Below are positions 55,601 through 63,389 of a DNA stretch of 64,000 nt, piece by piece (the stretch's first letter is position 1; each line of letters begins with the position of its first letter). The DNA is taken from assembly GCF_019879105.1 (NCBI RefSeq), contig NZ_CP082249.1, positions 3,658,001 through 3,722,000 on the forward strand. The letters are read 5' to 3'. The stretch is from Natrinema sp. SYSU A 869. Its GTDB lineage: Archaea > Halobacteriota > Halobacteria > Halobacteriales > Natrialbaceae. The translations under genes were made by a program, and so were the position numbers. Below the pieces are notes generated by a model. The model saw nothing but the letters and a program-made list of their open reading frames with translations. It was not told the DNA's origin and did not search any database.

Positions 55601-56137
55601 ATGGCTGATAGCGAACTCACGCAAGCGAAACTGTTCGATGTATTTAGCAACGCGCGCAGGCGCCGAACGGTCCAGTATCTGAAACGACAGGGCGGCTCCT
55701 GCGATCTCGCACCGCTCGTCCAGCAGGTAGCCGCCTGGGAGAACGACACCAACCCCGACGACGTGACCCGGACACAGCGCCGGCGGGTCTACATCTCGCT
55801 GTATCAGACCCACCTGCCGATGCTCGAAGATCACGGGATTGTCGACTGGGATCCGGACGGTCACGAGATCGAGCTCCTGCCGAGCGAGGACCGATTCGAA
55901 CCGTATCTCGACCGGCACCTTGATGATCAGCGGCCGTGGCATCAGTTCTACGCGGCCGTGGCGACAGTCGGCGTCATCGCGTTCGGGCTTTCGGCACTCG
56001 CGATCGGTCCGCTGACGACGGCCACCGCGCCGGTCGTTGCACTGGTGATCTGTGTCGTCATCCTCGTTCTCTCGGCAACACAGTACGTCTCACGTCGCCC
56101 GGGAATCGATCTCCCGTTCGGTCGTGCGAGCCGCTAA
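55601..56137 (+). CDS. winged-helix regulator with two membrane helices (DUF7344-like), copy 2
   Basis: 178 aa. The winged helix covers about 10-100: AKLFDVFSNARRRRTVQYLK, LAPLVQQVAAWENDTNPDDV, RRRVYISLYQTHLPMLEDHG, IVDWDPDGHEIELL. Two hydrophobic segments follow (about 122-142 and 145-165). It is closer to the copy at 26730 (AWENDT, YQTHLP) than to the one at 59569. It lies divergent from the wbp/wlb-like operon, so control of that operon is possible. Ligand unknown. Confidence 0.87.
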   Translation: MADSELTQAKLFDVFSNARRRRTVQYLKRQGGSCDLAPLVQQVAAWENDTNPDDVTRTQRRRVYISLYQTHLPMLEDHGIVDWDPDGHEIELLPSEDRFEPYLDRHLDDQRPWHQFYAAVATVGVIAFGLSALAIGPLTTATAPVVALVICVVILVLSATQYVSRRPGIDLPFGRASR

Positions 56138-56422
56138 CACCGTTCGTGCCGCCCTCTACACGGTATCAGTCAGGCCCCCGTCCTTCGATACGCCAGCGCC
56201 GTCCCCTCCTGTCCTCCATGCGATTCCTGTCGCTCTCGAATACATAGTTGATTCGTCGGGGGCTGGCAGTTGATTCGCCAAGACGGGCTGGCGGTCGTCG
56301 GCCGACTGCATACTATCGCCCTACCGAACCCACCGGGGCGTTCCCCGTCGGAGCGACGAACCCAGCCTCGAGTCGAGGCCGACCCGCGACGGGACGCTCC
56401 AGTTGCCAGTCCCACAAGAGAG

Positions 56423-57409
56423 TCACTCCCCGGTCACCGATACCCAGAAGTGGGTCTCCTCAGCGGCGTTCTCGTTCGTCGGCGTCGCCGGCGGTTCGTC
56501 CTCGTAGAGCAATACGCTGATTCGAACCGTTTCGCCCGACTCCGCCGTCGGTGTGATCGTCCGCTCCCCGGTTCCCGTCGCGCCGTCTGAGACGGTCGCG
56601 TCGATCCGTCGTAACTCCGTTCGATCGACGACTGCACCGTCCTCAAGGGTCTGTTCCTGCACGACGACCGTATAGTCTCGATCGGCTCCCTCCTGATTCT
56701 CGATGGCGATCGTCAGCGGAATCGACTCGCCTGACTCGATTTCGCTCGGGAGTTCGCCGGCGACGACTTCGCCGTCCTCGTCCTCGCTGTAGAGCGCGAG
56801 TTCGGTGAACCCGCCCGCTGACGCGGGCACCAGGAACGCAACAAGTAACGCGCTGACCGCCGTCCCGATGGCCAGAACGAGCAGTACCGACGACGCCGTT
56901 GCGATCGCATTGTCACCGCTGAGACCGCCGAGACTCGCGATAGGCGAGACCGTAAAGCGCTCGCCGTCTGGGACTTGGAGCCGTCGAACGACGCCCAGCT
57001 GTGCGATGGCAACCGTAACAAAACCGAGCGCTGCTGCAATTGACGTCGTCGTCAGTCCGATTCCGCCGAGCGGCAATAGCAAGACGACCAGGGGAACGAC
57101 CGCCAGCGACAGGACGAACGCCAGGCCCGCGCGTTCGATCCCGTCGATCCCACGAGGCCGGCGCTCGGCGGCCGTCGCTGCTGTCTCGCGTGCGTCCCGC
57201 TCGCCGGCCGGAAAGAGGACCGAGACGAGCGCATAGCCCGGGAGAAACAGGGCGAGCGGAACAGTTACGAAGAGTCGCAGCGGATTCTCGCTTGCGAACG
57301 ATATCACGAGCAGGTAGGCGGCTACTGCACCGACCGAAACGGCCGCGAGGTCGAACGGGTAGCGACGAACCACTCCGAATCGGGTCCAGGTACTCATTTC
57401 ATGGCTCAT
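56423..57409 (-). CDS. DUF1616 membrane protein
   Basis: 328 aa from MSHEMSTWTRFGVVRRYPFD; GGTGG lies nine bases before this ATG. Four membrane helices occupy about the first 200 residues (DLAAVSVGAVAAYLLVISFA, LFVTVPLALFLPGYALVSVL). An extracytoplasmic beta-rich domain follows (LTIAIENQEGADRDYTVVVQ ... HFWVSVTGE). This is the DUF1616 architecture, common in archaeal surface-glycan loci, with no known activity. It is preceded by a 21-codon leader frame whose TGA overlaps this ATG. The PadR gene lies upstream on the same strand. Confidence 0.87.
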   Translation of the reverse strand: MSHEMSTWTRFGVVRRYPFDLAAVSVGAVAAYLLVISFASENPLRLFVTVPLALFLPGYALVSVLFPAGERDARETAATAAERRPRGIDGIERAGLAFVLSLAVVPLVVLLLPLGGIGLTTTSIAAALGFVTVAIAQLGVVRRLQVPDGERFTVSPIASLGGLSGDNAIATASSVLLVLAIGTAVSALLVAFLVPASAGGFTELALYSEDEDGEVVAGELPSEIESGESIPLTIAIENQEGADRDYTVVVQEQTLEDGAVVDRTELRRIDATVSDGATGTGERTITPTAESGETVRISVLLYEDEPPATPTNENAAEETHFWVSVTGE

Positions 57410-57471
57410 CGATAATCCACCAGCGTTCGCTGGTTGGCGTTCGATCCACATGCGGACAATACGAGTGGCAT
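57406..57471 (-). CDS. putative 21-aa leader ORF
   Basis: Begins MPLVLSACGSNANQ and ends in TGA overlapping the DUF1616 ATG (ATGA). Its ATG is 30 bases after ATAACAAAG, the leaderless spacing. The palindrome ACCAGCGTTCGCTGGT (57419-57434) lies inside it, so the mRNA could fold here. Translation is inferred. Confidence 0.35.
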   Translation of the reverse strand: MPLVLSACGSNANQRTLVDYR

Positions 57472-57500
57472 TCTCGTCGGATCGAACTACTCTTCGGTTC

Positions 57501-57509
57501 TTTGTTATG
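57501..57509 (-). promoter_or_regulatory. ATAACAAAG motif, site 9
   Basis: Minus strand ATAACAAAG upstream of the 21-aa leader frame and the DUF1616 gene. Confidence 0.55.
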
Positions 57510-57613
57510 GCCGTATTACCGATAGAAGCCGGCTGGCTGCCCGGTTCACGGTCAGACGGGAAGCAGGGTGCTATGTCGGACCACACGTGGCCGTCCGATC
57601 TCCGCTCGAGCAC

Positions 57614-57889
57614 CTAGAAGTCGACGTACTGTGCCTCCCACTCCCGGCGCTCTTCGATCCGCTGTTGACCGGACTCTGTGATCGCGTAGTAATTCGTTCG
57701 TCTGTCAAGTTGCCCCTTTTCGACGAGCTCCTTGTTGACGAGCGTGTCCAGATTCGGATATAGCCGCCCGTGATTGATCTCCGAACTGTAGTACTTCTCG
57801 ACTTCGTCTTTAACAGTCTGGCCTGACGGTCGGTCAGCGCCTGCGATCACGTACAGCAGATCACGCTGGAAGCCGGTCAGATCGTGCAT
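57614..57889 (-). CDS. PadR-family transcriptional regulator
   Basis: 91 aa. The PadR winged helix reads LTGFQRDLLYVIAGADRPSG, then VKDEVEKYYSSEINHGRLYP, then NLDTLVNKELVEKGQLDRRT with NYYAITESGQQRI as the wing. The length fits the single-domain haloarchaeal PadR group. It lies upstream of the DUF1616 gene on the same strand, with an ATAACAAAG-like motif 36 bases before its start and another between the two genes. It may regulate the neighbouring genes or itself. Confidence 0.93.
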   Translation of the reverse strand: MHDLTGFQRDLLYVIAGADRPSGQTVKDEVEKYYSSEINHGRLYPNLDTLVNKELVEKGQLDRRTNYYAITESGQQRIEERREWEAQYVDF

Positions 57890-57924
57890 TGCTCAATCAC
57901 ACTGACCGTTCTACTGAGTAGATA

Positions 57925-57932
57925 TTTGTTAT
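57925..57932 (-). promoter_or_regulatory. ATAACAAA, partial ATAACAAAG motif, site 10
   Basis: Minus strand GGATAACAAATA, 36 bases before the PadR start. Eight of nine bases match. Confidence 0.45.
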
Positions 57933-58113
57933 CCGTATCATACAGGGTCTCTCGATTGTATTTAAACGGTCTTACTCGAGGGAAACTGACTGTTCTCCGA
58001 CCGATCACGCGATTTCGAACGTGCAATTATCGCGCTCGAGCGGCGCTCAGTCGCTATCATCCGGCATCCGTCCAGACGATCCGAATGACTCTCCTTCGAT
58101 CTGTCGCAGACGA

Positions 58114-58446
58114 TTACTCTTCGATATCCGAAACCGCGACATCGATTCCGTCGGCGTCGATTTGGATGCGGAGGACATCGACGGTCGCCTCGTAGGCGGT
58201 CGTATGTGAGCCGTCGTCGTCGAACCGCACGCACTCCGCGACGAGATCGCTCTCGAGGAGGTTGTTGATTCGTCGGTAGACGGTCGCCGACGAGCTATCC
58301 GTTCGTTTAGTCAATTCCTTTGCCGTCTTCGGGCCCTCGCTCGTCGCGATGAGGATCGTCCGGGCACAGTCGTCCCCGAGGACGTCGAGCTGGGCCGTCT
58401 GGTCGGCAGTCGACTCCGATCGCGTGTTACTCGCTTGCGTTGACAT
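58114..58446 (-). CDS. small winged-helix (ArsR-like) regulator
   Basis: 110 aa from MSTQASNTRSES; an ATG 12 codons upstream is an alternative. The winged helix reads LDVLGDDCARTILIATSEGP, KTAKELTKRTDSSSATVYRR, INNLLESDLVAE, with a short wing and a beta hairpin (YEATVDVLRIQIDADGIDVA). No effector or metal-binding cysteines beyond two isolated ones. Haloarchaea have many such free-standing regulators. It stands alone upstream of the PadR gene. Confidence 0.88.
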   Translation of the reverse strand: MSTQASNTRSESTADQTAQLDVLGDDCARTILIATSEGPKTAKELTKRTDSSSATVYRRINNLLESDLVAECVRFDDDGSHTTAYEATVDVLRIQIDADGIDVAVSDIEE

Positions 58447-59018
58447 AGTCGTGGTCACCCGTCCAGGACGGGCAGGATCCATTCGCTCTTCGTGAGAGGT
58501 GACGATACGAGACGGGCGGCAGTCGGGCCACCACTGTCGGGCGAACCACCATTACATTCCGACACGAAGATCGGTAAGCGATAGTGGTATTTTATAACGA
58601 TGTACCTTATCCCTTCCAGCCATCTCGCTGCATGACGTAAGATCGTATTTCGATCCGGAAACAACAGCTTTCGACCAGCTATCGAACGGATCAATTCCAT
58701 TTTTGAGTGCCAAATACTGCCCAACACGACTAAATTCGGATTGAGGTCCCTCATCGACCGATTCCGGGATACGCTGTTTTACGCGGTATCAGCCCCTCTA
58801 TCCTCCGTAAAGCAGCTCTTTCCCGGTTTTCAAACCAGCGCTCTGGGTAAACGGTCTGCGTCCTTTATTCGCATTTGCTCCCCTTGATTCGATGATGCCC
58901 GGACGGGTATCGTGACGGATCGGCGGCAGCACTGGCGGCCGGGACTACAGGCAGAGCGGATCGTCCTCGGTCGGCGGTATGATCGATCGCGGCTCGTCCG
59001 AGTACACCCCCACAACCC
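58447..59018. other. intergenic, AT-richer, no supported gene
   Basis: 570 bases between divergent small genes. The part 58560-58760 is AT-rich (GTATTTTATAACGATG, ATTCCATTTTTGAGTGCC) and probably contains promoters. No gene called. Confidence 0.4.
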
Positions 59019-59210
59019 ATGAACTCCACACAACACGACTGGAAGCCCATGGAATCGTCGACAGCTGGTGCCCGCTGTCGAAACTGCGGCACGCACGTAA
59101 CACAGCAGTTCGCTCGCGTCTTCGGTGATAACGGCGATATCGTGCACGGCTGTCCGTCCTGTACGACGTATCGGGAGATGCAATCCGGCGGTCATCTCCC
59201 TGGCGACTGA
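59019..59210 (+). CDS. small zinc-ribbon protein (DUF7563-like), second copy
   Basis: 63 aa starting MNSTQHDWKPMESST. The zinc ribbon reads CRNCGTHVTQQFARVFGDNG, then CPSC and TTYREM. It is a clear paralog of the protein at 13034-13240 (same FARVFGDN core and YREM tail). An internal Met at residue 11 is an alternative start. No operon partner; function unknown. Confidence 0.78.
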   Translation: MNSTQHDWKPMESSTAGARCRNCGTHVTQQFARVFGDNGDIVHGCPSCTTYREMQSGGHLPGD

Positions 59211-59568
59211 GTACCACCATTGCGCCGAACGGGTTCCAGTATTTCTTCACCGACCAACTATCGCAACACCTGTTCCCTCTGGTTGACACCGACACGGTAC
59301 TATCAGCTGCAAGTATTGATCCGCCCCCACCTCGTCACGTTCCGATGATGTACCTGTTCACGCGCGATAATAGTAGCTCTGCAGGTAGGTAGCCAGCACT
59401 GATGACTGTATCCGCTCCCTAGAGAGAGAGACAAGTTACTCGCACTCGCAGTTCGAACCGACCAACGACGTAACCTGCAAAAGTTAAAGTTAGTGGTGAG
59501 TGAAGTGGGGATACATGGTCACTGGTGGTGGATTGCCCCTCGAAACTCTCGTCCCTTCTCCCTGATCG
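59211..59568. other. intergenic, promoter of the third HTH-membrane regulator
   Basis: About 360 bases. At 59477-59493 the sequence TGCAAAAGTTAAAGTTA is a TATA-like AT-rich run upstream of the gene at 59569. Nothing else recognised. Confidence 0.35.
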
Positions 59569-60072
59569 ATGTCAGTTCAAACGGACAGAACTGAGCCGCT
59601 CGCGGAGAGCAAAGTGTTTCACATCCTCGGCAACGACAGACGTCGTGCTATCGTCCAACTACTCGCAGAGGAGGGCGGACAGATCGACGTCTCCGATGTC
59701 GCAAGCGAGATCGCTGCCACCGAATCCGACACGACACCCGTCCCGAACAACCTCTATAAGAGCGTCTACGTCTCTCTCCAGCAAACGCATCTCCCCCAAC
59801 TCGAGGAAGACGCCGTCATCGAGTACGATTCCGACGCGAAGACCATTCAATCGGGCCACCACTTCGAGGAAGTCCTCCGGTACGTCGACGGTCATTCCGA
59901 CGATCACTCACAGGTCTTGCAACTCCACCTCGGACTCTGCGTGCTCGGCCTCGCCATCATCGCGCTGGCCGGACTCAGCCTCCCGGTCGTCTCGCGCATC
60001 GATCCCGTGCTCTCGAGCGTACTCGTCTTCCTCGCCGTTGCCGCGAGCAGTCTCTATCGACTGCTCGGCTGA
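59569..60072 (+). CDS. winged-helix regulator with two membrane helices (DUF7344-like), copy 3
   Basis: 167 aa. The winged helix covers about 12-105: SKVFHILGNDRRRAIVQLLA, IDVSDVASEIAATESDTTPV, LYKSVYVSLQQTHLPQLEED, AVIEYDSDAKTIQ. Two hydrophobic segments follow (about 120-140 and 145-163). It shares the QTHLP motif and the HTH-TM-TM order with the proteins at 26730 and 55601 but is the most diverged. It lies upstream of the sequon-rich surface protein, convergent with it. Confidence 0.86.
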   Translation: MSVQTDRTEPLAESKVFHILGNDRRRAIVQLLAEEGGQIDVSDVASEIAATESDTTPVPNNLYKSVYVSLQQTHLPQLEEDAVIEYDSDAKTIQSGHHFEEVLRYVDGHSDDHSQVLQLHLGLCVLGLAIIALAGLSLPVVSRIDPVLSSVLVFLAVAASSLYRLLG

Positions 60073-60300
60073 GGCCCTGTCGTAATTGCTACCGCTGGCT
60101 CGTCTTGGACCTGCAGACGGCCGAACATCTCGAGTACTGTGATGCAAGTCCTCTCCTGAGAACTGTTGGTCCGCTCCCCGTTCGAAGTCGGAGGGGCACT
60201 GACAAAATAGATCACTGGTTGCCGTTCGGGCGAAGGGCACCGCCGCCATGTTGGCCGCGACGGCGCGAAAAGACGCGCTGTCCGTTGGGTCGCTCCTCGC

Positions 60301-62100
60301 TTAGGCCGTCACTTCTTCCTCGGTCTCGTTAGTGTCGTTGAGGTCGTCGTCCGTGTCGTCGTCGGTTTCGTTCTCGATATCGTCAGTGTCGGTGTCGGTC
60401 TCCTCGACCAGCTCGAGTATCGCGACTTCACCGAACTGGTCGGTCAGGACCATGTGGATGTACGAGCCGGCCTGGAGGTTGCTCGTGTCGACCTCGAAGC
60501 CGATGTCATCACTTTCGTCGCCCTCAAGGGTCACGTTCTGCTCGACGACGAGGTCACCATCGAGACGGAACTGGACGGTCTCGGTGCGTTCCTCGTCGGT
60601 CGGGTTCTCGATCGTCGCCGTCACGGTGATGGTCTCACCGACTGCGGCGCTTTCGGGAGCCTCGAGATCACTGACGTTGAAGGAACCGGCCGTCACTTCT
60701 TCCTCGGTGTCGTCAGTTTCGTTGTCGAACTCCTCTTCGTCAGTGTCGTCGGTTTCGTTGTCGAACGTCTCTTCGTCAGTGTCGTCAGTTTCGTTGTCGA
60801 ACGTCTCTTCGTCAGTGTCGTCAGTTTCGTTGTCGAACGTCTCTTCGTCAGTGTCGTCGGTATCGTCGTCGAACGTCTCTTCGTCAGTGTCGTCGGTTTC
60901 GTTGTCGAACGTCTCTTCGTCGGTCTCGTTATCGTCGACCGGTTCTTCCGTAATCGGTTCCTCGGTGATGTTGTCGATCTCGTCCGGAAGTTCTTCTGTA
61001 TCGACATCTTCACTGACGAGAACGTAAATGGACGCGTTCTCGACGTTCAGATCTTCGACAGTGAGGTCCTCCACCATGACGAAGACCGGACGCTCATCGG
61101 CGTCGATGGGTATCTGGTCCATCGGATCTTCAGCAACGGGCTCCTCGTCAACCGGTTCTTCGTCGGTCTCATTATCGACCGGTTCTTCCTCAGTCTCGTT
61201 ATCGACCGGTTCTTCCTCAGTCTCGTTATCGACCGGCTCTTCTTCGACAGGGAGCTCGCTAGTCTCGTTATCATCAACCGGTTCTTCGTCGGTCTCGTTA
61301 TCGACCGGTTCTTCCTCAGTCTCGTTATCGACCGGCTCTTCTTCGACAGGGAGCTCGCTAGTCTCATTGTCATCAACCGGTTCTTCCTCAGTCTCGTTAT
61401 CGACCGACTCTTCGTCTCCCGTCTCTTCCTCAACGGAGTCTTCATCGTCCCCATCGATGGTGACTTCCGCATCGTCGGTCACTGGCTCATCATCGGCCGT
61501 GAGGTATGGCACGTCAGCCTGTCCTTCGGTCTCGACGAAATCGTACGTCTCGTTGTCGTTCGTGTCACGATGCGGCATCGCGATCAGGGTCTCGTCTTCC
61601 TCGAGCGGCTCGTCGAGCGTGATCTCGATGTTTTCGTGCGTGCCCGCCTCGAGGTACGCCGAGGTACCGATGACGCTCTCGAAGACGTTGCCTACGAGGA
61701 GGCTACTGTCGTGGATCGTCACGAAGCCACCGCTCGCGAGCGTGGCGTTCTCGACGACGACCGTGTCGTTCTCGACCGTCTGGTCGGTAAACGTCACGTG
61801 CGCGGCCTGTTGACCGTCGGATTCGTTATCCGGCTCGACCTCTCCGTCGGATTCGTTATCCGGCGTGATCTCTCCGTCTGACTCGTTGTCCTGGAGTTCA
61901 GTCGCCGTGTCCGTACTGTCCTCACCCTCGGCTACTGATTCGTCCGCCGATTCGGTGTCTGTTTCATCGTACTCGTCCTCGCTAACGTTGTCGCTCTGCT
62001 CGACGGTGTCACCGGCTGTCGCGGCTGCCACCATCGCCCCGCCAGAGCTGACGACCATCAGCGCGGTAAGTACGACGAGTAACTGATTGCGTGCGTTCAT
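60301..62100 (-). CDS. acidic, sequon-rich repeat surface glycoprotein (DUF7282/CARDB-like)
   Basis: 599 aa. Signal peptide MNARNQLLVVLTALMVVSSG with cleavage near residue 27. Residues about 98-205 look like a DUF7282-type beta domain (HVTFTDQTVENDTVVVENAT). Two repeat blocks follow: EEPVDNETE-type 9-mers (about 230-319) and six 12-mers of DEETFDNETDDT type (394-465). Residues about 473-565 resemble a CARDB adhesion domain (APESAAVGETITVTATIENP). I count about 28 Asn-X-Ser/Thr sequons, many in the repeats, so it is a candidate heavily N-glycosylated exported protein. No membrane anchor is seen at the C-terminus, which ends DDLNDTNETEEEVTA. Confidence 0.85.
   Translation of the reverse strand: MNARNQLLVVLTALMVVSSGGAMVAAATAGDTVEQSDNVSEDEYDETDTESADESVAEGEDSTDTATELQDNESDGEITPDNESDGEVEPDNESDGQQAAHVTFTDQTVENDTVVVENATLASGGFVTIHDSSLLVGNVFESVIGTSAYLEAGTHENIEITLDEPLEEDETLIAMPHRDTNDNETYDFVETEGQADVPYLTADDEPVTDDAEVTIDGDDEDSVEEETGDEESVDNETEEEPVDDNETSELPVEEEPVDNETEEEPVDNETDEEPVDDNETSELPVEEEPVDNETEEEPVDNETEEEPVDNETDEEPVDEEPVAEDPMDQIPIDADERPVFVMVEDLTVEDLNVENASIYVLVSEDVDTEELPDEIDNITEEPITEEPVDDNETDEETFDNETDDTDEETFDDDTDDTDEETFDNETDDTDEETFDNETDDTDEETFDNETDDTDEEEFDNETDDTEEEVTAGSFNVSDLEAPESAAVGETITVTATIENPTDEERTETVQFRLDGDLVVEQNVTLEGDESDDIGFEVDTSNLQAGSYIHMVLTDQFGEVAILELVEETDTDTDDIENETDDDTDDDLNDTNETEEEVTA
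60706..60921 (-). repeat. six 36-bp tandem repeats
   Basis: Encodes six copies of DEETFDNETDDT (the second has DDDT, the sixth EEEF). The copies are near-identical at DNA level, so copy number can change by slippage or recombination. Confidence 0.85.
61144..61413 (-). repeat. 27-bp-type tandem repeats encoding EEPVDNETE
   Basis: About eight units of EEPVDNET(E/D), two of them extended with DDNETSELPVEE. A longer period that includes the ELPVEE unit is itself duplicated, which shows recent expansion. Confidence 0.8.
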
Positions 62101-62415
62101 AGTTGCCGTGAAGGCATCCGTCTCGTCGTGCCTTCGGCGGATAAACCAGCAGAACCATTACGCTAAGAAATTGGGTACTACGGCCCAGCAGTGGTGTCCC
62201 CGGTCACGGAAAACAACGATTGTTGATAGGAACGACCGGGCGCTGGTATCCGTCTCTCGCCGACCGAAATATCGGAGCCACTGAAGCGAGTGACACGCTG
62301 ATCGCACAGCTGTCATGCAATCTGGTGTGCAGTGACTGTCAGTGATTACTAGAAGAGCGGACCACCGCTTTCCGATCTCGATATCACAGCAATCCGGGAC
62401 GGAGATGCGTCGACA
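62101..62415. other. intergenic, promoter of the surface glycoprotein
   Basis: Minus strand GGTTTATCC (about 62139-62147), about 40 bases before the ATG at 62100, is a likely TATA element. No gene recognised in the rest. Confidence 0.35.
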
Positions 62416-62916
62416 CTAATCGTCGTTCGCCTGTTCGGGCGACTTCGACGCCGTCGGTTCATGACCCGGCAGACAGACCAGGTTCTCGCGCCCGAGCCGC
62501 AGTTTCGTAATCTGGCCGTCTTCCTCGAGATCGGCGAGCAGTCGGCTGACCTTCGCCTTCGACCAGTCGACCGAGTCGACGATGTTCGACTGCTTCATCC
62601 GCCCCCCGTTCTCTCGGAGGAGCTGACGAACCCGCTCCCGGTCGGTCACGAACTTCTCCCGGGCCGGCTCCGGTTCGTTCGCGAGCGAGGCTGGTTCCTC
62701 GTATCGGTTGCGAGCGACGAGTATCCCACCGAGCACTGCGAGCGCGACCATTCCGGCGAAGGCCGCGAGATGCGCACTCCCGTCCAGTTGGAGCGGCCGG
62801 CTGAATCCCGGGAGGAACCCGGACCACGAACCCGCGGTGACCGTGGACGCGACCGCACCACCGCTCGACGACTCGTACGCGTCGCGAAGAGTGGAACCCC
62901 GTCGTCGACTGCTCAT
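62416..62916 (-). CDS. membrane-anchored winged-helix regulator (DUF7343-like HTH)
   Basis: 166 aa. One membrane helix (about 48-68, HLAAFAGMVALAVLGGILVA) follows a short exported or disordered N-terminus. The cytoplasmic part holds a winged helix (about 90-150): RERVRQLLRENGGRMKQSNI, VDSVDWSKAKVSRLLADLEE, DGQITKLRLGRENLVCLPGH. This is the C-terminal HTH (DUF7343-like) of haloarchaeal membrane regulators. The longer type carries an extracytoplasmic sensor; here that part is only about 45 residues. It lies upstream of the surface glycoprotein on the same strand; regulation of it is possible but not shown. Confidence 0.87.
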   Translation of the reverse strand: MSSRRRGSTLRDAYESSSGGAVASTVTAGSWSGFLPGFSRPLQLDGSAHLAAFAGMVALAVLGGILVARNRYEEPASLANEPEPAREKFVTDRERVRQLLRENGGRMKQSNIVDSVDWSKAKVSRLLADLEEDGQITKLRLGRENLVCLPGHEPTASKSPEQANDD

Positions 62917-63389
62917 GGCTGTGAACGGTTTGTTGTCGCGTGATTCATGTCCTGTACCGTCGTGACCGGTCTACAAATTGTTTTTTATAACACATATTCT
63001 GTTAGTGTTTCACGGGTAAATCACGACAACTGTGAGTTCAACGCGAACGACGGATCGTCCCTCGGAGGCCGGTCTGGAGTAGCGACCTCCTTGGGTGGCG
63101 GGAGTAGTCGGGGGCGACTCGAAGGTACACTGGTGAAACACTCGCTGGTCATGGTATAGGCGGCCTTTGATCGACTGACTGAATAAACTCGACCGGACGT
63201 TCGAGACGGTTAGCGCGGATTCAGTCCAGATTTAGCTGGTAAAAAAACGTTAGCCTGATTCTCTCTCGATCGAACACGACCGACCGTATCGCTGGTCCGA
63301 CGCCGTCTGTATCAGGTTTCACGCTATCTTGCCAGTCCGACACGCCGAGTGAACTCGATCGACGATCGAATCATCCCAGTCGAGTCGCC
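62917..63389. other. intergenic, no supported gene
   Basis: A T-rich patch (ATTGTTTTTTATAACACATA, about 62978-62997) is the likely promoter of the regulator at 62916. The rest holds no recognised gene. Confidence 0.4.

Noticed and set aside
60454-61881. 475-aa plus-strand frame opposite the surface glycoprotein
   Set aside because: Antisense of the repeat regions (Val/Phe-rich repeats); no signals of its own, and the minus strand has a signal peptide and domains.
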